Part shown: positions 1-7,509 of the stretch, one piece after another
Layout: each line of letters begins with the position of its first letter
Numbering within the stretch: the first letter of the stretch is position 1
Assembly (NCBI GenBank): GCA_022566355.1
Contig: JADFJB010000009.1
Location: 1-60,817 of the forward strand
Direction: 5' to 3'
From: a candidate division KSB1 bacterium
GTDB lineage: Bacteria > Zhuqueibacterota > JdFR-76 > DREG01
Length of the DNA stretch: 60,817 nt
Notes under the pieces: model-generated
What the model was told of the DNA's origin: nothing
Databases searched by the model: none
The model's input: only the letters and a program-made list of their open reading frames with translations
Position numbers and translations under genes: made by a program

Positions 1-850
1 TTGAAATCGATTTTAATTTCTTTGGCCCAATTCCTTCCACGAAATGTGAAGCCAATGCACTGCCAAATACGACTGCATTTCGATGCGCTAATTCCGACAG
101 GTGATCGGAATAGGCTAAATATCCCATATAACCCCCGGCGAATGTATCTCCGGCACCGGTAGGATCTTCGATTTTATCCACTGGAAAAGCAGGTAAAAAG
201 AAGAATTCATCATTCATTCGCATCATAACACCGTGCTCTCCCTTCTTGACAATAATTACCTTCGGGCCCATCTGCTGAAGAGAAAGCATTGCGGTCACGA
301 GGTTGGTCTTACCGGTAAGTTGTTTGGCTTCCTCATCATTGATGATTAGGCCATCAACCCTGGAAATGACATCTTCTAACGAATCGATACTCCGATCTAT
401 CCAATAATTCATAGTGTCTAATGCGACAAATTTGGGTTGGTCTATCTGGTTGAGAACATTCAGCTGTAATTGCGGACCGATGTTTGCCAAAAACACAAAT
501 GGCGTTTTGCGAAGAGATTCAGGAATTTTGGGATCGAAATGCTCAAAGACATTCAGGTGAGTAAACAATGTCTCCCGACTTGAAAAATCAAGTGAATATC
601 TGCCGCTCCAACGAAATGTTTCGCCACTCTCTTTTTCTACACCGCTAAAGTCAACATTTCTCTTTTTAAAGAACTCTAAATCTTCTTCTTTGAAATCATC
701 GCCGATGACCCCGACAACATGAACCGGTGAAAAAAAGGAGGCTGCGGCGCTAAAATATGTGGCCGAACCGCCTAATAAATTGTCAAATTTCCCATTTGAT
801 GTTTCAACAGTATCATAAGCGAGAGAACCAACAACAAGCAATGAATTCAT
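1..850 (-). CDS. PfkB/ribokinase-family sugar kinase, 3' end outside window
   Basis: Translation from the ATG at 848-850 leftwards stays open to the window edge (283 codons), so the C-terminal end is missing. The N-terminus shows the Gly-rich PfkB strand (LLGGSATYFSAAA). Near the C-terminus is the family signature DPTGAGDTFAGGYMG, whose Asp is the catalytic base in this family. PfkB kinases transfer phosphate from ATP to a sugar or nucleoside in the cytoplasm; the substrate cannot be read here. The gene starts about 50 bases after the argS stop on the same strand and is probably the last visible gene of the LytR_C-rsfS-argS operon. The visible length is near that of a whole family member, so only a short tail is likely lost. 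Family assignment is strong; the substrate is unknown. Confidence 0.88.
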   Translation of the reverse strand, partial: MNSLLVVGSLAYDTVETSNGKFDNLLGGSATYFSAAASFFSPVHVVGVIGDDFKEEDLEFFKKRNVDFSGVEKESGETFRWSGRYSLDFSSRETLFTHLNVFEHFDPKIPESLRKTPFVFLANIGPQLQLNVLNQIDQPKFVALDTMNYWIDRSIDSLEDVISRVDGLIINDEEAKQLTGKTNLVTAMLSLQQMGPKVIIVKKGEHGVMMRMNDEFFFLPAFPVDKIEDPTGAGDTFAGGYMGYLAYSDHLSELAHRNAVVFGSALASHFVEGIGPKKLKSIS

Positions 851-899
851 TTTAACTCCATCATTATAAAATACTTGTACCTAAACAAGCAGATTATTT

Positions 900-2543
900 T
901 CACATTTTTTCCGGTGCAGAAATGCCAAGAATTTCAAGACCGTTTGCCAAAACCGATTTTACGGCAGAAATTAAGGCTAACCGAGCTTTGGAAAGGTCGG
1001 CATTGTCTGTAACAACTCGAAAATCGAAATAAAATTTGTGGAAGTTGGCTGATAACTCGGTCAAATATTGCGTTAAATTTTGAGGTTCCAAAGTATCGTG
1101 AAGGCGAAGTAGAGTACCAGGATAATCGATCATCTTGCGAATCAAATTCAGTTCGACTTCTTCTTTCAGCAATTCAAATTGAGCTGTTTTGTCGAATATA
1201 ACTCCTTGATTAAGGGCGAATTTCTCAATATTACAAATGCGGGCATGGGCATATTGAATATAAAATACCGGATTTTCATCTGAGTGTGTCTTCGCCAGGG
1301 AAAGATCAAAATTCAAATGTGTGTTCATACCTCGCATTAAGAAAAAATAGCGCGTTACGTCTACACCCACAATATCCATCAATTCATCAAGCGTTACAAA
1401 ATTTGCCTTGCGTGTGGACATTTTTACTTTCTCATTACCCTCTGTTAGAGTTACAAACTGATGAATGAGGACTTTGACGATGGATGTATCATAGCCGAGA
1501 GCTTTCAAGGCTGCAATGACATCCGGATAAGTTGCTATATGGTCTGCACCGAATATGTCCACAACCAGGTCATAATTCCTTTCAAACTTGGTTTTGTGAT
1601 ATGCAATGTCGGGTAATCGATAAGTCGGCTCACCTGTACTTTTTACGATCACACGGTCCTGCTCCAGACCTAACTCAGTTGTTTTTAGCCAGATTGCTCC
1701 ATCCTTTTCATAAGTCAGGTGTTTTTGTTTGAAATCACTTATTACCTGGTCGATTTCACCGTTTTCATATAAAGATTTTTCATTGTAATAACTATCGAAT
1801 TCAATGCCCAATCTTTGTAGCGTGTTCTTAATATCTTGAAAAATGGATTGTTCGGCTGTTTCTTTAAAAACTGAATTTTCAGAGTCTTTCCGGATTGAAT
1901 CACCAAACTTAACTTTTAAGTTTTTTGCAATATCAATGATATAATCGCCTTGATAATGGTCTTCCGGAAAATCGATTTTATCACCCAATAATGCCAGGTA
2001 GCGAAGACGAACCGAATCGCCCAACACCCGCATTTGTCTGCCGGCATCATTGAAATAGTATTCTCGATCTATCTCGTAGCCGCATGCAGCTAATATATTG
2101 CTAATGGAGTCGCCAAGGCAAGCCTGACGACCATGCCCGATGGTTAGCGGTCCGGTCGGATTTGCACTAACAAACTCGACTAGCGCTTTTTTACCAGCTC
2201 CGATTTTGTTGTGCCCGAATTCCTTACCTGCTTTTAATATTTCTTCCAATTTGCAATAGATCCAGTTTGGATTATAGTAGAAATTGATGAATCCAGGCCC
2301 GGCAATCTCTGATTTCAAGATGAAATTTTTGTCAAGTTCTAATACTTGGAGTATCGATGTAGCAATTTCTCTTGGATTTTTTTTAAGTTGTTTTGCTAAT
2401 TTCATTGCCACATTTGTCGCAATATCACCATGTTCCTTAGAGCGAGTCCGTACCAATTCTATTTTTATATCGCTACTATCCGAATTGGATATATTGCGAA
2501 TCGATTTCTGAATGGCTGTACGTAGATATTCTTCGGCTGTCAT
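900..2543 (-). CDS. argS: Arginyl-tRNA synthetase
   Basis: Class I aminoacyl-tRNA synthetase that charges tRNA-Arg with arginine in the cytoplasm. The 547-residue product has the usual length. The N-terminal add-on domain contains the tRNA-binding stretch with EHGDIATNVAMKLAK. The HIGH-like nucleotide motif is TIGHGRQACLGDS near residue 135. The KMSK-like loop is VKMSTRKANFV near residue 370. The C-terminal third holds the DALR-type anticodon-binding domain, starting at FYIQYAHARICNIEKFA. The ATG start lies 7 bases after the rsfS stop, indicating translation as part of the same operon. No missing key residue was seen. Confidence 0.97.
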   Translation of the reverse strand: MTAEEYLRTAIQKSIRNISNSDSSDIKIELVRTRSKEHGDIATNVAMKLAKQLKKNPREIATSILQVLELDKNFILKSEIAGPGFINFYYNPNWIYCKLEEILKAGKEFGHNKIGAGKKALVEFVSANPTGPLTIGHGRQACLGDSISNILAACGYEIDREYYFNDAGRQMRVLGDSVRLRYLALLGDKIDFPEDHYQGDYIIDIAKNLKVKFGDSIRKDSENSVFKETAEQSIFQDIKNTLQRLGIEFDSYYNEKSLYENGEIDQVISDFKQKHLTYEKDGAIWLKTTELGLEQDRVIVKSTGEPTYRLPDIAYHKTKFERNYDLVVDIFGADHIATYPDVIAALKALGYDTSIVKVLIHQFVTLTEGNEKVKMSTRKANFVTLDELMDIVGVDVTRYFFLMRGMNTHLNFDLSLAKTHSDENPVFYIQYAHARICNIEKFALNQGVIFDKTAQFELLKEEVELNLIRKMIDYPGTLLRLHDTLEPQNLTQYLTELSANFHKFYFDFRVVTDNADLSKARLALISAVKSVLANGLEILGISAPEKM

Positions 2544-2550
2544 TTTTTTT

Positions 2551-3006
2551 CTATTTTAGTTTACTTTCTTCCTGTGAAGAAACTACTTCCGGCTCTTCGC
2601 TAATCTCTTCGAATTTCGCATCTCCCCAAAGAGTTTCAAGACTGTAGAAATCTCTTGTATCTCTGTGAAAAATGTGCACTATCGTATCGATATAATCTAA
2701 TAAAACCCATTTTGAGTTTGTATAACCTTCCCGGTTTAGAGCCTTCATTTTCCGTTTTTTCATCTTAAATTCAATATGGTCGCAAATGGATTTTACTTGG
2801 ACTTCAGAATCGGCTGAGCATACTACGAAAAAATCTGTCATGGTCGTAAGTTTACGAAGATCCATGATCAGAATTTTATCAGCTTTTTTCTCTAAAGCAT
2901 ACTTAGCTAACTGTCGTGCCAGTCTCTTTGATTGACGTCTTACTGTAACAGCAGTTTTCATTCTTGAGTTTTTAACAGGTTCTATTTCTATTAAACTTGA
3001 ATTCAT
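2551..3006 (-). CDS. rsfS: Ribosome silencing factor RsfS (Iojap family)
   Basis: RsfS binds ribosomal protein L14 on the 50S subunit and blocks joining with 30S when nutrients are short. The 151-residue product carries the RsfS core: ALEKKADKILIMDLRKL followed by TDFFVVCSADSEVQVKSICD, and near the end the VLLDYIDTIVHIFHRDTRDFY block with the final LWGDAK. It has about 25 extra N-terminal residues and an acidic tail (EEISEEPEVVSSQEES) beyond the core. On the mRNA an AGAGG stretch precedes the ATG at a usual distance, which supports this start. The gene sits between a LytR_C protein and argS; rsfS next to LytR-type genes is common in other bacteria. Confidence 0.93.
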   Translation of the reverse strand: MNSSLIEIEPVKNSRMKTAVTVRRQSKRLARQLAKYALEKKADKILIMDLRKLTTMTDFFVVCSADSEVQVKSICDHIEFKMKKRKMKALNREGYTNSKWVLLDYIDTIVHIFHRDTRDFYSLETLWGDAKFEEISEEPEVVSSQEESKLK

Positions 3007-3018
3007 ACAGCCTCTGTA

Positions 3019-3561
3019 TTATTGAGCAACATCGGAATAGCCTTTTAAATTAGTATAATCACTTCCCAATACAATTGTAGCTTCTACTGCCAAATCGTCG
3101 CTTAAAATGGCATTTACAAGATTATCGGGAATCCCTAAACTTCTGGCTATTTGCAGTGCGTTTTCAGACTTCAAAGAAACCCGGTCAATCACAAACGACG
3201 AATCCACATCGAAACTACGATAATTTTCAGTGATCACTACATCAAATCCTTGTGATCGCAAATAATCTGTAAATTGGATGGCGACCCCTGTAACACCACA
3301 GCCATTGAGTACTTCTACCCGGATCCTTTTTGTAACCGTTTGCCTTTGTGAAACCGTAGGTTCTTGGGCGAAGATGTTTTTTTTCGCAAAAGTGTATTTC
3401 CAGATTATTGAAGCCACAAATCCCAGTATCAGGACGATTAATATTACAATCACCCAATTCAACAATAATTCTGCCAGAGACATTGGCGGTTTGGAAGTAC
3501 GCTTTCGAGGTGTTCTTTTTTTTAGAGCTTGGTTTTTTGGTTGGATACGAGTTCTTCGCAA
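3019..3561 (-). CDS. LytR C-terminal domain membrane protein
   Basis: A 180-residue single-pass membrane protein. A basic N-terminus of about 30 residues is followed by one hydrophobic segment (LLLNWVIVILIVLILGFVA, residues about 32-50). A C-terminal extracytoplasmic domain follows with the LytR_C pattern: RIRVEVLNGCGVTGVAIQFT, then LRSQGFDVVITENYRSF and the ending ATIVLGSDYTNL. This domain occurs alone or behind LytR-CpsA-Psr catalytic domains; the catalytic domain is absent here. Its role is not established, though a cell-envelope role is likely. The only good in-frame start is TTG at 3559-3561 and no clear Shine-Dalgarno sequence was seen, so the start is less certain. It heads the rsfS-argS operon. 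Confidence 0.85.
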   Translation of the reverse strand: MRRTRIQPKNQALKKRTPRKRTSKPPMSLAELLLNWVIVILIVLILGFVASIIWKYTFAKKNIFAQEPTVSQRQTVTKRIRVEVLNGCGVTGVAIQFTDYLRSQGFDVVITENYRSFDVDSSFVIDRVSLKSENALQIARSLGIPDNLVNAILSDDLAVEATIVLGSDYTNLKGYSDVAQ

Positions 3562-3593
3562 TATTTAGTCTTTCGCATACATAACTAGTTGAA

Positions 3594-3627
3594 AGTCAAA
3601 AAAAATAACCGAGAGGTTCTCTCGGTT
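3594..3627 (-). terminator. Rho-independent terminator after the 157-residue envelope protein gene
   Basis: A perfect 9-bp stem (arms 3607-3615 and 3619-3627, loop of 3) lies in front of a run of A residues on the plus strand (3598-3605), which reads as a T-rich tail on the minus strand. It therefore ends leftward transcription coming from the 3713-4186 gene and separates it from the LytR_C operon. Confidence 0.8.
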
Positions 3628-3712
3628 AAAAATAAAGTAGTGAAGGGGGTTTGCAAATCGAATGACAGTATTTCATCAACTGAAATTAATTATCCCGCTT
3701 GTGTTCTCCTTT

Positions 3713-4186
3713 TCATCTAAAAGTATAAGGCATACCATACAGATATTGCCCGGGGTATTGCCGAAATTCAAGCTTAAACTCTGTATTTTCAGATGGAGCA
3801 TACTTTAGTTGAGCCCCTGAAATGAATAAACCATTATTAAAAGGTAAGTTTGGTCGAAGGCCCAATTTATTATTAGAGCTAAGATTATTATTCATTTGAA
3901 GACCCCATTGCAAAGAAACACTCAACGGATTTGAGATTTGATATGTCATGGTATTTAAATACATGGTGCGGCTTAATGAGTTATTACCATAATTCATAAA
4001 AGAGACAGAATAACTTTGCGACATGTGGAATCTATCAGGGTTGAATATCGAACCTGAGACCAGTCCTATTGGATTTATCCCAAAGCGCAGAACATCTTTA
4101 ACATCGATTCCATCCTCCGATTTAAGTTGTGCTGAGGCCATCATAGGTAATAATAAAAGTAAAAAAAGGCATACAAACTTTTTCAT
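3713..4186 (-). CDS. Small secreted, outer-membrane-like protein of unknown function
   Basis: I do not recognise the family. The 157-residue product begins with a clear Sec signal peptide (MKKFVCLFLLLLLPMMASAQ, cleavage after ASA or AQ). The mature part is rich in aromatic and polar alternating residues (SQSYSVSFMNYGNNS, NPLSVSLQWGLQMNNN, AQLKYAPSENTEFKLEFRQY), the pattern of short antiparallel beta strands in an outer-membrane protein. It is too short for a full large barrel. The ATG is preceded by GGAGG at good spacing. A strong terminator lies downstream, so it appears to be a single-gene unit. A role in the outer membrane or periplasm is an inference from the signal peptide and strand pattern only. 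Confidence 0.65.
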   Translation of the reverse strand: MKKFVCLFLLLLLPMMASAQLKSEDGIDVKDVLRFGINPIGLVSGSIFNPDRFHMSQSYSVSFMNYGNNSLSRTMYLNTMTYQISNPLSVSLQWGLQMNNNLSSNNKLGLRPNLPFNNGLFISGAQLKYAPSENTEFKLEFRQYPGQYLYGMPYTFR

Positions 4187-4571
4187 AAAACCTCCGGGGA
4201 TTCAATTAGTAATTATTGTCATTAATCTAATAAATTCTCGGCAAAAGTCAAACGTTATTTAACATAAAATATTTTAATTTACTTATTTTGCAGTTATCCA
4301 ATTCCTGAATAATATTAAAAAATACATTATTACTAGATTTTCATTCTATCCCGTTCTGTTTTATCTATCGAATTTCAAGAAAAGCACCCTCACGTTTCAT
4401 CGGTTTTTTAAGATAATTTGCATTCAATTCATTTACATTGTGACCAATTTTATCTATCAGTTGCATAGGAATTAATAATGTCAGGAATTTAATCTCTGTC
4501 AAAATCATAAGCTCCATCCCATCAAATAAAAGCCCGAAATAAATCGGGCTTTTAATCCTTACACATTTTTT
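4187..4571. other. AT-rich intergenic region with one terminator
   Basis: No convincing coding sequence. The only structure seen is the hairpin at 4528-4553, described separately. The part next to 4187 presumably carries the promoter of the leftward 157-residue gene, but no consensus boxes stand out. Confidence 0.5.
4528..4553 (-). terminator. Terminator after the subtilase gene
   Basis: The 10-bp inverted repeat (arms 4528-4537 and 4544-4553, loop of 6) has a GC-rich core and is flanked by A on one side and T on the other. It can work in both directions, but its position just after the stop of the leftward subtilase suggests it serves that gene. Confidence 0.8.
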
Positions 4572-6800
4572 CTATTTAACGATTACCATCTTTTTGATCT
4601 GATTAAAATGACCGGCAGATATTCTATAGAATAAAACTCCAGAAGGTAAATTCTCTGCATCGAAAGTAACAATGTGTCGGCCGGTTTCTTTATGCTGATT
4701 CACGAGTGTGGCTATCTCCTGGCCGTTAATATTATAGATTTTCAAAGAAACAAACTCACTGTATGGTAAAGTATACGAAATCGTTGTTACCGGATTAAAC
4801 GGGTTTGGATAATTATTTGCTAGATGAAATTGTAACGGCAGAATATCGGATTCAGCAACAGAAGTTAAGCTTGCAGCTTCTGCAATTGCAGCCTGGGCGT
4901 CGATTTTTCCATAGCCCCAGGTATTACTGCCTCCCACAGGAATTGAGCCAGTAAATGCATCCGTTCTGGAAGTTTTGGCAAAGATACTTGTAATGGTAGA
5001 TTTTGTCAGGGTCGAATTTGCTTGTAGCATTAAAGCGACAATGCCAGCAGTCATCGGCGACGCCATGGAAGTTCCTTGCTGCATAACATATGGCCAATCA
5101 TTATCAACTCTTGCAACAATATTCTGTGAGTCTAAAGTAAAATCGAAAGAAGAGCCTCCTGAAGCTAACATGGATCCTGGCGCTGTAATTTCCGGTTTCA
5201 CCCTTTCATCTGCTGTTGGGCCTCGACTGGAAAAATCAGCAATGTTATGAAGTGTCGCGGAAATACCCAGGGTACTGCTATCAATGTCAGTCCACATAGT
5301 TTTGGTGGTATAGGCTCCGGCTGTAATTACACTGTTAGAAGTCCCACCGATCTCGCCAACCGTATAATCCGTGTTGCCATTTTGAAGATCTGGATCTCCC
5401 AGGTCTGAAAACGGTAATCCGTTTCCATCCCCGTGGTTCCACATATGAACGGTGGAATTTGCACTTGTTAGTACAAGAACCATCACATGTGTTGTATTAT
5501 TACTCATTTGCAGCTGGATATTCGGTTTTTGATTCGTAGGCGAACTTGGAACAGCCGCAACTGAAACACTGGCAGTATCTCCATCGGATTCATAAATATT
5601 AACGGAACCGAAGACTGCACTGCTTGCGGCAAAATATTCAGAGCTGCCAAGATGCTCGTCTGTGGTGGTGTCTAAAAGGGCTACCGCAACGGAAAAATCA
5701 CTATTAGGAGAACCCCAAATCTCCACTATTGTTTCTAAAAATCCCGTACCATTATCTGTAAGCTCAACAGCGGTGGCAATGGTGTCACTGCTAAAAGTGT
5801 GAGATATATGAAGAGGTGTGCTGCCCTCGTTTCCTGCTGCACCGACTAATATTTTACCTGGACCAGCAAGTGTGTCAAAGGCTTGATCGAGCGATGAAGT
5901 GCCATCGTGAGGACCGATATGAGTTCCAAGACTCATATTTATGACTGCGGGTTTGCCCACAGAAGCTGCGTAATTAAAAATGTAAGCTACGCCATCTATG
6001 ATACCACTGCCACCACCAACGTGGACATACACAATTTCGGCACCTGGCGCCACACCGCCATACATACCACTAGAACCTTTGCCTGAGCCAGCCGCAATGC
6101 CAGTAACGTGGGTTGCGTGAGAGGCTTGGTCCGCTTCTGTATCCCCTTGTTGCGATAAAATTTCGGCTGGGTCAGCATACTCAGAGCCATAGGAATAACC
6201 GACAGGAGGCGTCCCGGAATCGTCTGCCTGATCCCAGACACGTGTGAGGCGGAGATTGCCATTTTGATCCTGAAGAGTCGGATGAGTAAAATCCAAACCA
6301 CCATCTATAACTCCTACAATGACTCCTTCACCAGTGTAAGATTGGGGTAAACCAATTCCATTATGGACCAAATCTACTTTGGTGTCGGCCCTAGCTGAAT
6401 CTAATTTTGTCTTAACCGGTGTATCGATCTCGATAAAATCCAATCCTCTTATTTTTCCTAATTGCGATAGTGATCGAACCGGAATTTCAGCCGTCCAGAT
6501 ATTCCCGATTTTGCTATTGATGGTAATTCCCAAATCTGACAAATTGGCTTCGTTAAGGCCAGAATTTACTAACATCAAACTTCGCACAATGAGGTCATTA
6601 TTTATTTTTTTGACCAAAAATTCTTTCATCACACTTTTGGAAAATGTCAAAGGCCGTTTATAAAGCTGGGCCTTTTTTATATTCGATTCGACATGTGTGA
6701 GGAATCGTTTTGTTACGGCAGAATATCGATCCTGTGTTTGCCCTTTCGAAGCAAATACCATGCACAAACTAAATATTAGGATAAACTTGATTGTTTTCAT
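4572..6800 (-). CDS. Secreted subtilisin-like serine peptidase (S8) with type IX-style sorting domain
   Basis: A 742-residue secreted protease. Signal peptide: residues 1-22 (FILIFSLCMVFASKGQ). A propeptide-like region follows (about 30-135). The S8 catalytic residues are Asp166 (GVIDGGLDFTHP), His228 (SHATHVTG), oxyanion Asn324 (GAAGNEG) and Ser578 (GTSMASPMTAG), all present. A long insertion between Asn324 and Ser578 is typical of the larger subtilases. The last 80 residues form a sorting domain (NNYPNPFNPVTTISYTLP, then IYNINGQEIATLV), as used for type IX secretion and surface attachment in FCB bacteria. AGGAGA precedes the ATG. The gene lies 63 bases after a small gene encoding a free copy of the propeptide region, probably in one transcript. 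The protein substrates are unknown. Confidence 0.93.
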   Translation of the reverse strand: MKTIKFILIFSLCMVFASKGQTQDRYSAVTKRFLTHVESNIKKAQLYKRPLTFSKSVMKEFLVKKINNDLIVRSLMLVNSGLNEANLSDLGITINSKIGNIWTAEIPVRSLSQLGKIRGLDFIEIDTPVKTKLDSARADTKVDLVHNGIGLPQSYTGEGVIVGVIDGGLDFTHPTLQDQNGNLRLTRVWDQADDSGTPPVGYSYGSEYADPAEILSQQGDTEADQASHATHVTGIAAGSGKGSSGMYGGVAPGAEIVYVHVGGGSGIIDGVAYIFNYAASVGKPAVINMSLGTHIGPHDGTSSLDQAFDTLAGPGKILVGAAGNEGSTPLHISHTFSSDTIATAVELTDNGTGFLETIVEIWGSPNSDFSVAVALLDTTTDEHLGSSEYFAASSAVFGSVNIYESDGDTASVSVAAVPSSPTNQKPNIQLQMSNNTTHVMVLVLTSANSTVHMWNHGDGNGLPFSDLGDPDLQNGNTDYTVGEIGGTSNSVITAGAYTTKTMWTDIDSSTLGISATLHNIADFSSRGPTADERVKPEITAPGSMLASGGSSFDFTLDSQNIVARVDNDWPYVMQQGTSMASPMTAGIVALMLQANSTLTKSTITSIFAKTSRTDAFTGSIPVGGSNTWGYGKIDAQAAIAEAASLTSVAESDILPLQFHLANNYPNPFNPVTTISYTLPYSEFVSLKIYNINGQEIATLVNQHKETGRHIVTFDAENLPSGVLFYRISAGHFNQIKKMVIVK

Positions 6801-6863
6801 GCGATCTCCTTTAGAATTGATGAAATTTGAACGAGCTTCTGAATAATAGGGTAAGTGATAATT

Positions 6864-7268
6864 TTATTTCTTTTTAATCGGCACATCTATCTCGATATAA
6901 TTAACGCCTTTTATACTCCCAAGTGACTCCAGGGAAGTTAGGGGGATTACGACTGTCCAACGTTGGTCTAATTTTGTATTTACATTAATTTTCAGCGGTT
7001 TTAAATCCGATTCCTTAAATGTCAGTTCGACAACAATATTTCCATGAATCACATAAACGCCATTTTCGTTTTTTATGAGAAAATCTTTTTGGATTTTGTC
7101 TGATGGAGTAGGGTTTTTGGCTTGATTTTTAGCCTCAATTTCCAATTGCTTCAATAAATGCTGGGTAAAAGGCGAAAACAATGCTTTTTGGCTGGCACAA
7201 TTTATCTGAAATGAAATAACAAGCATTAAGGGCAGGACAATCGTTGGTTTGTTGAATAAAAGACGCAT
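6864..7268 (-). CDS. Free-standing paralogue of the subtilase propeptide domain
   Basis: The 134-residue product aligns over nearly its whole length with residues about 30-132 of the neighbouring subtilase. Shared positions include FLIKNENG with FLVKKINN, RWTVVIPLTSLESLGSIKG with IWTAEIPVRSLSQLGKIRG, and NYIEIDVPIKKK with DFIEIDTPVKTK. It has its own hydrophobic N-terminal signal (TIVLPLMLVISFQINCASQ); a Cys at its end could be a lipid anchor, but the residue before it (Asn) is a poor lipobox. No catalytic domain follows. It is transcribed ahead of the protease on the same strand. By analogy with subtilase propeptide-like (I9-type) inhibitors and intramolecular chaperones, it may inhibit or fold the protease in trans. 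That role is an inference; the homology is directly visible. Confidence 0.7.
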   Translation of the reverse strand: MRLLFNKPTIVLPLMLVISFQINCASQKALFSPFTQHLLKQLEIEAKNQAKNPTPSDKIQKDFLIKNENGVYVIHGNIVVELTFKESDLKPLKINVNTKLDQRWTVVIPLTSLESLGSIKGVNYIEIDVPIKKK

Positions 7269-7472
7269 AAATTTTAACCTTTGTATTTTGTGATTTATTT
7301 TTTATGTTAAGGATTTCCAAACCGGTCGATATAAGCAAGTAAGTTTTGGAAAGGCATTTAATTATAGAAAAAAATTCATAAAAGCAAGAATTTTTTAATA
7401 TTAGGTGAATGTATTTCCGATGTTATAAAATATCAAATTTTAGTTTTGATTAAGAGAATTCTATCAAATCCA

Positions 7473-7501
7473 TTGACTTCGCTGAAAAAAAAGGATATAC
7501 T
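7473..7501 (+). promoter_or_regulatory. Consensus promoter of the DUF5916 gene, very short leader
   Basis: A -35 box TTGACT (7473-7478) and a -10 box TATACT (7496-7501) are separated by exactly 17 bases. The ATG of the DUF5916 gene begins 8 bases after the -10 box, so transcription would start within a few bases of the start codon and leave no room for a Shine-Dalgarno sequence. Confidence 0.65.
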
Positions 7502-7509
7502 AACCAATT

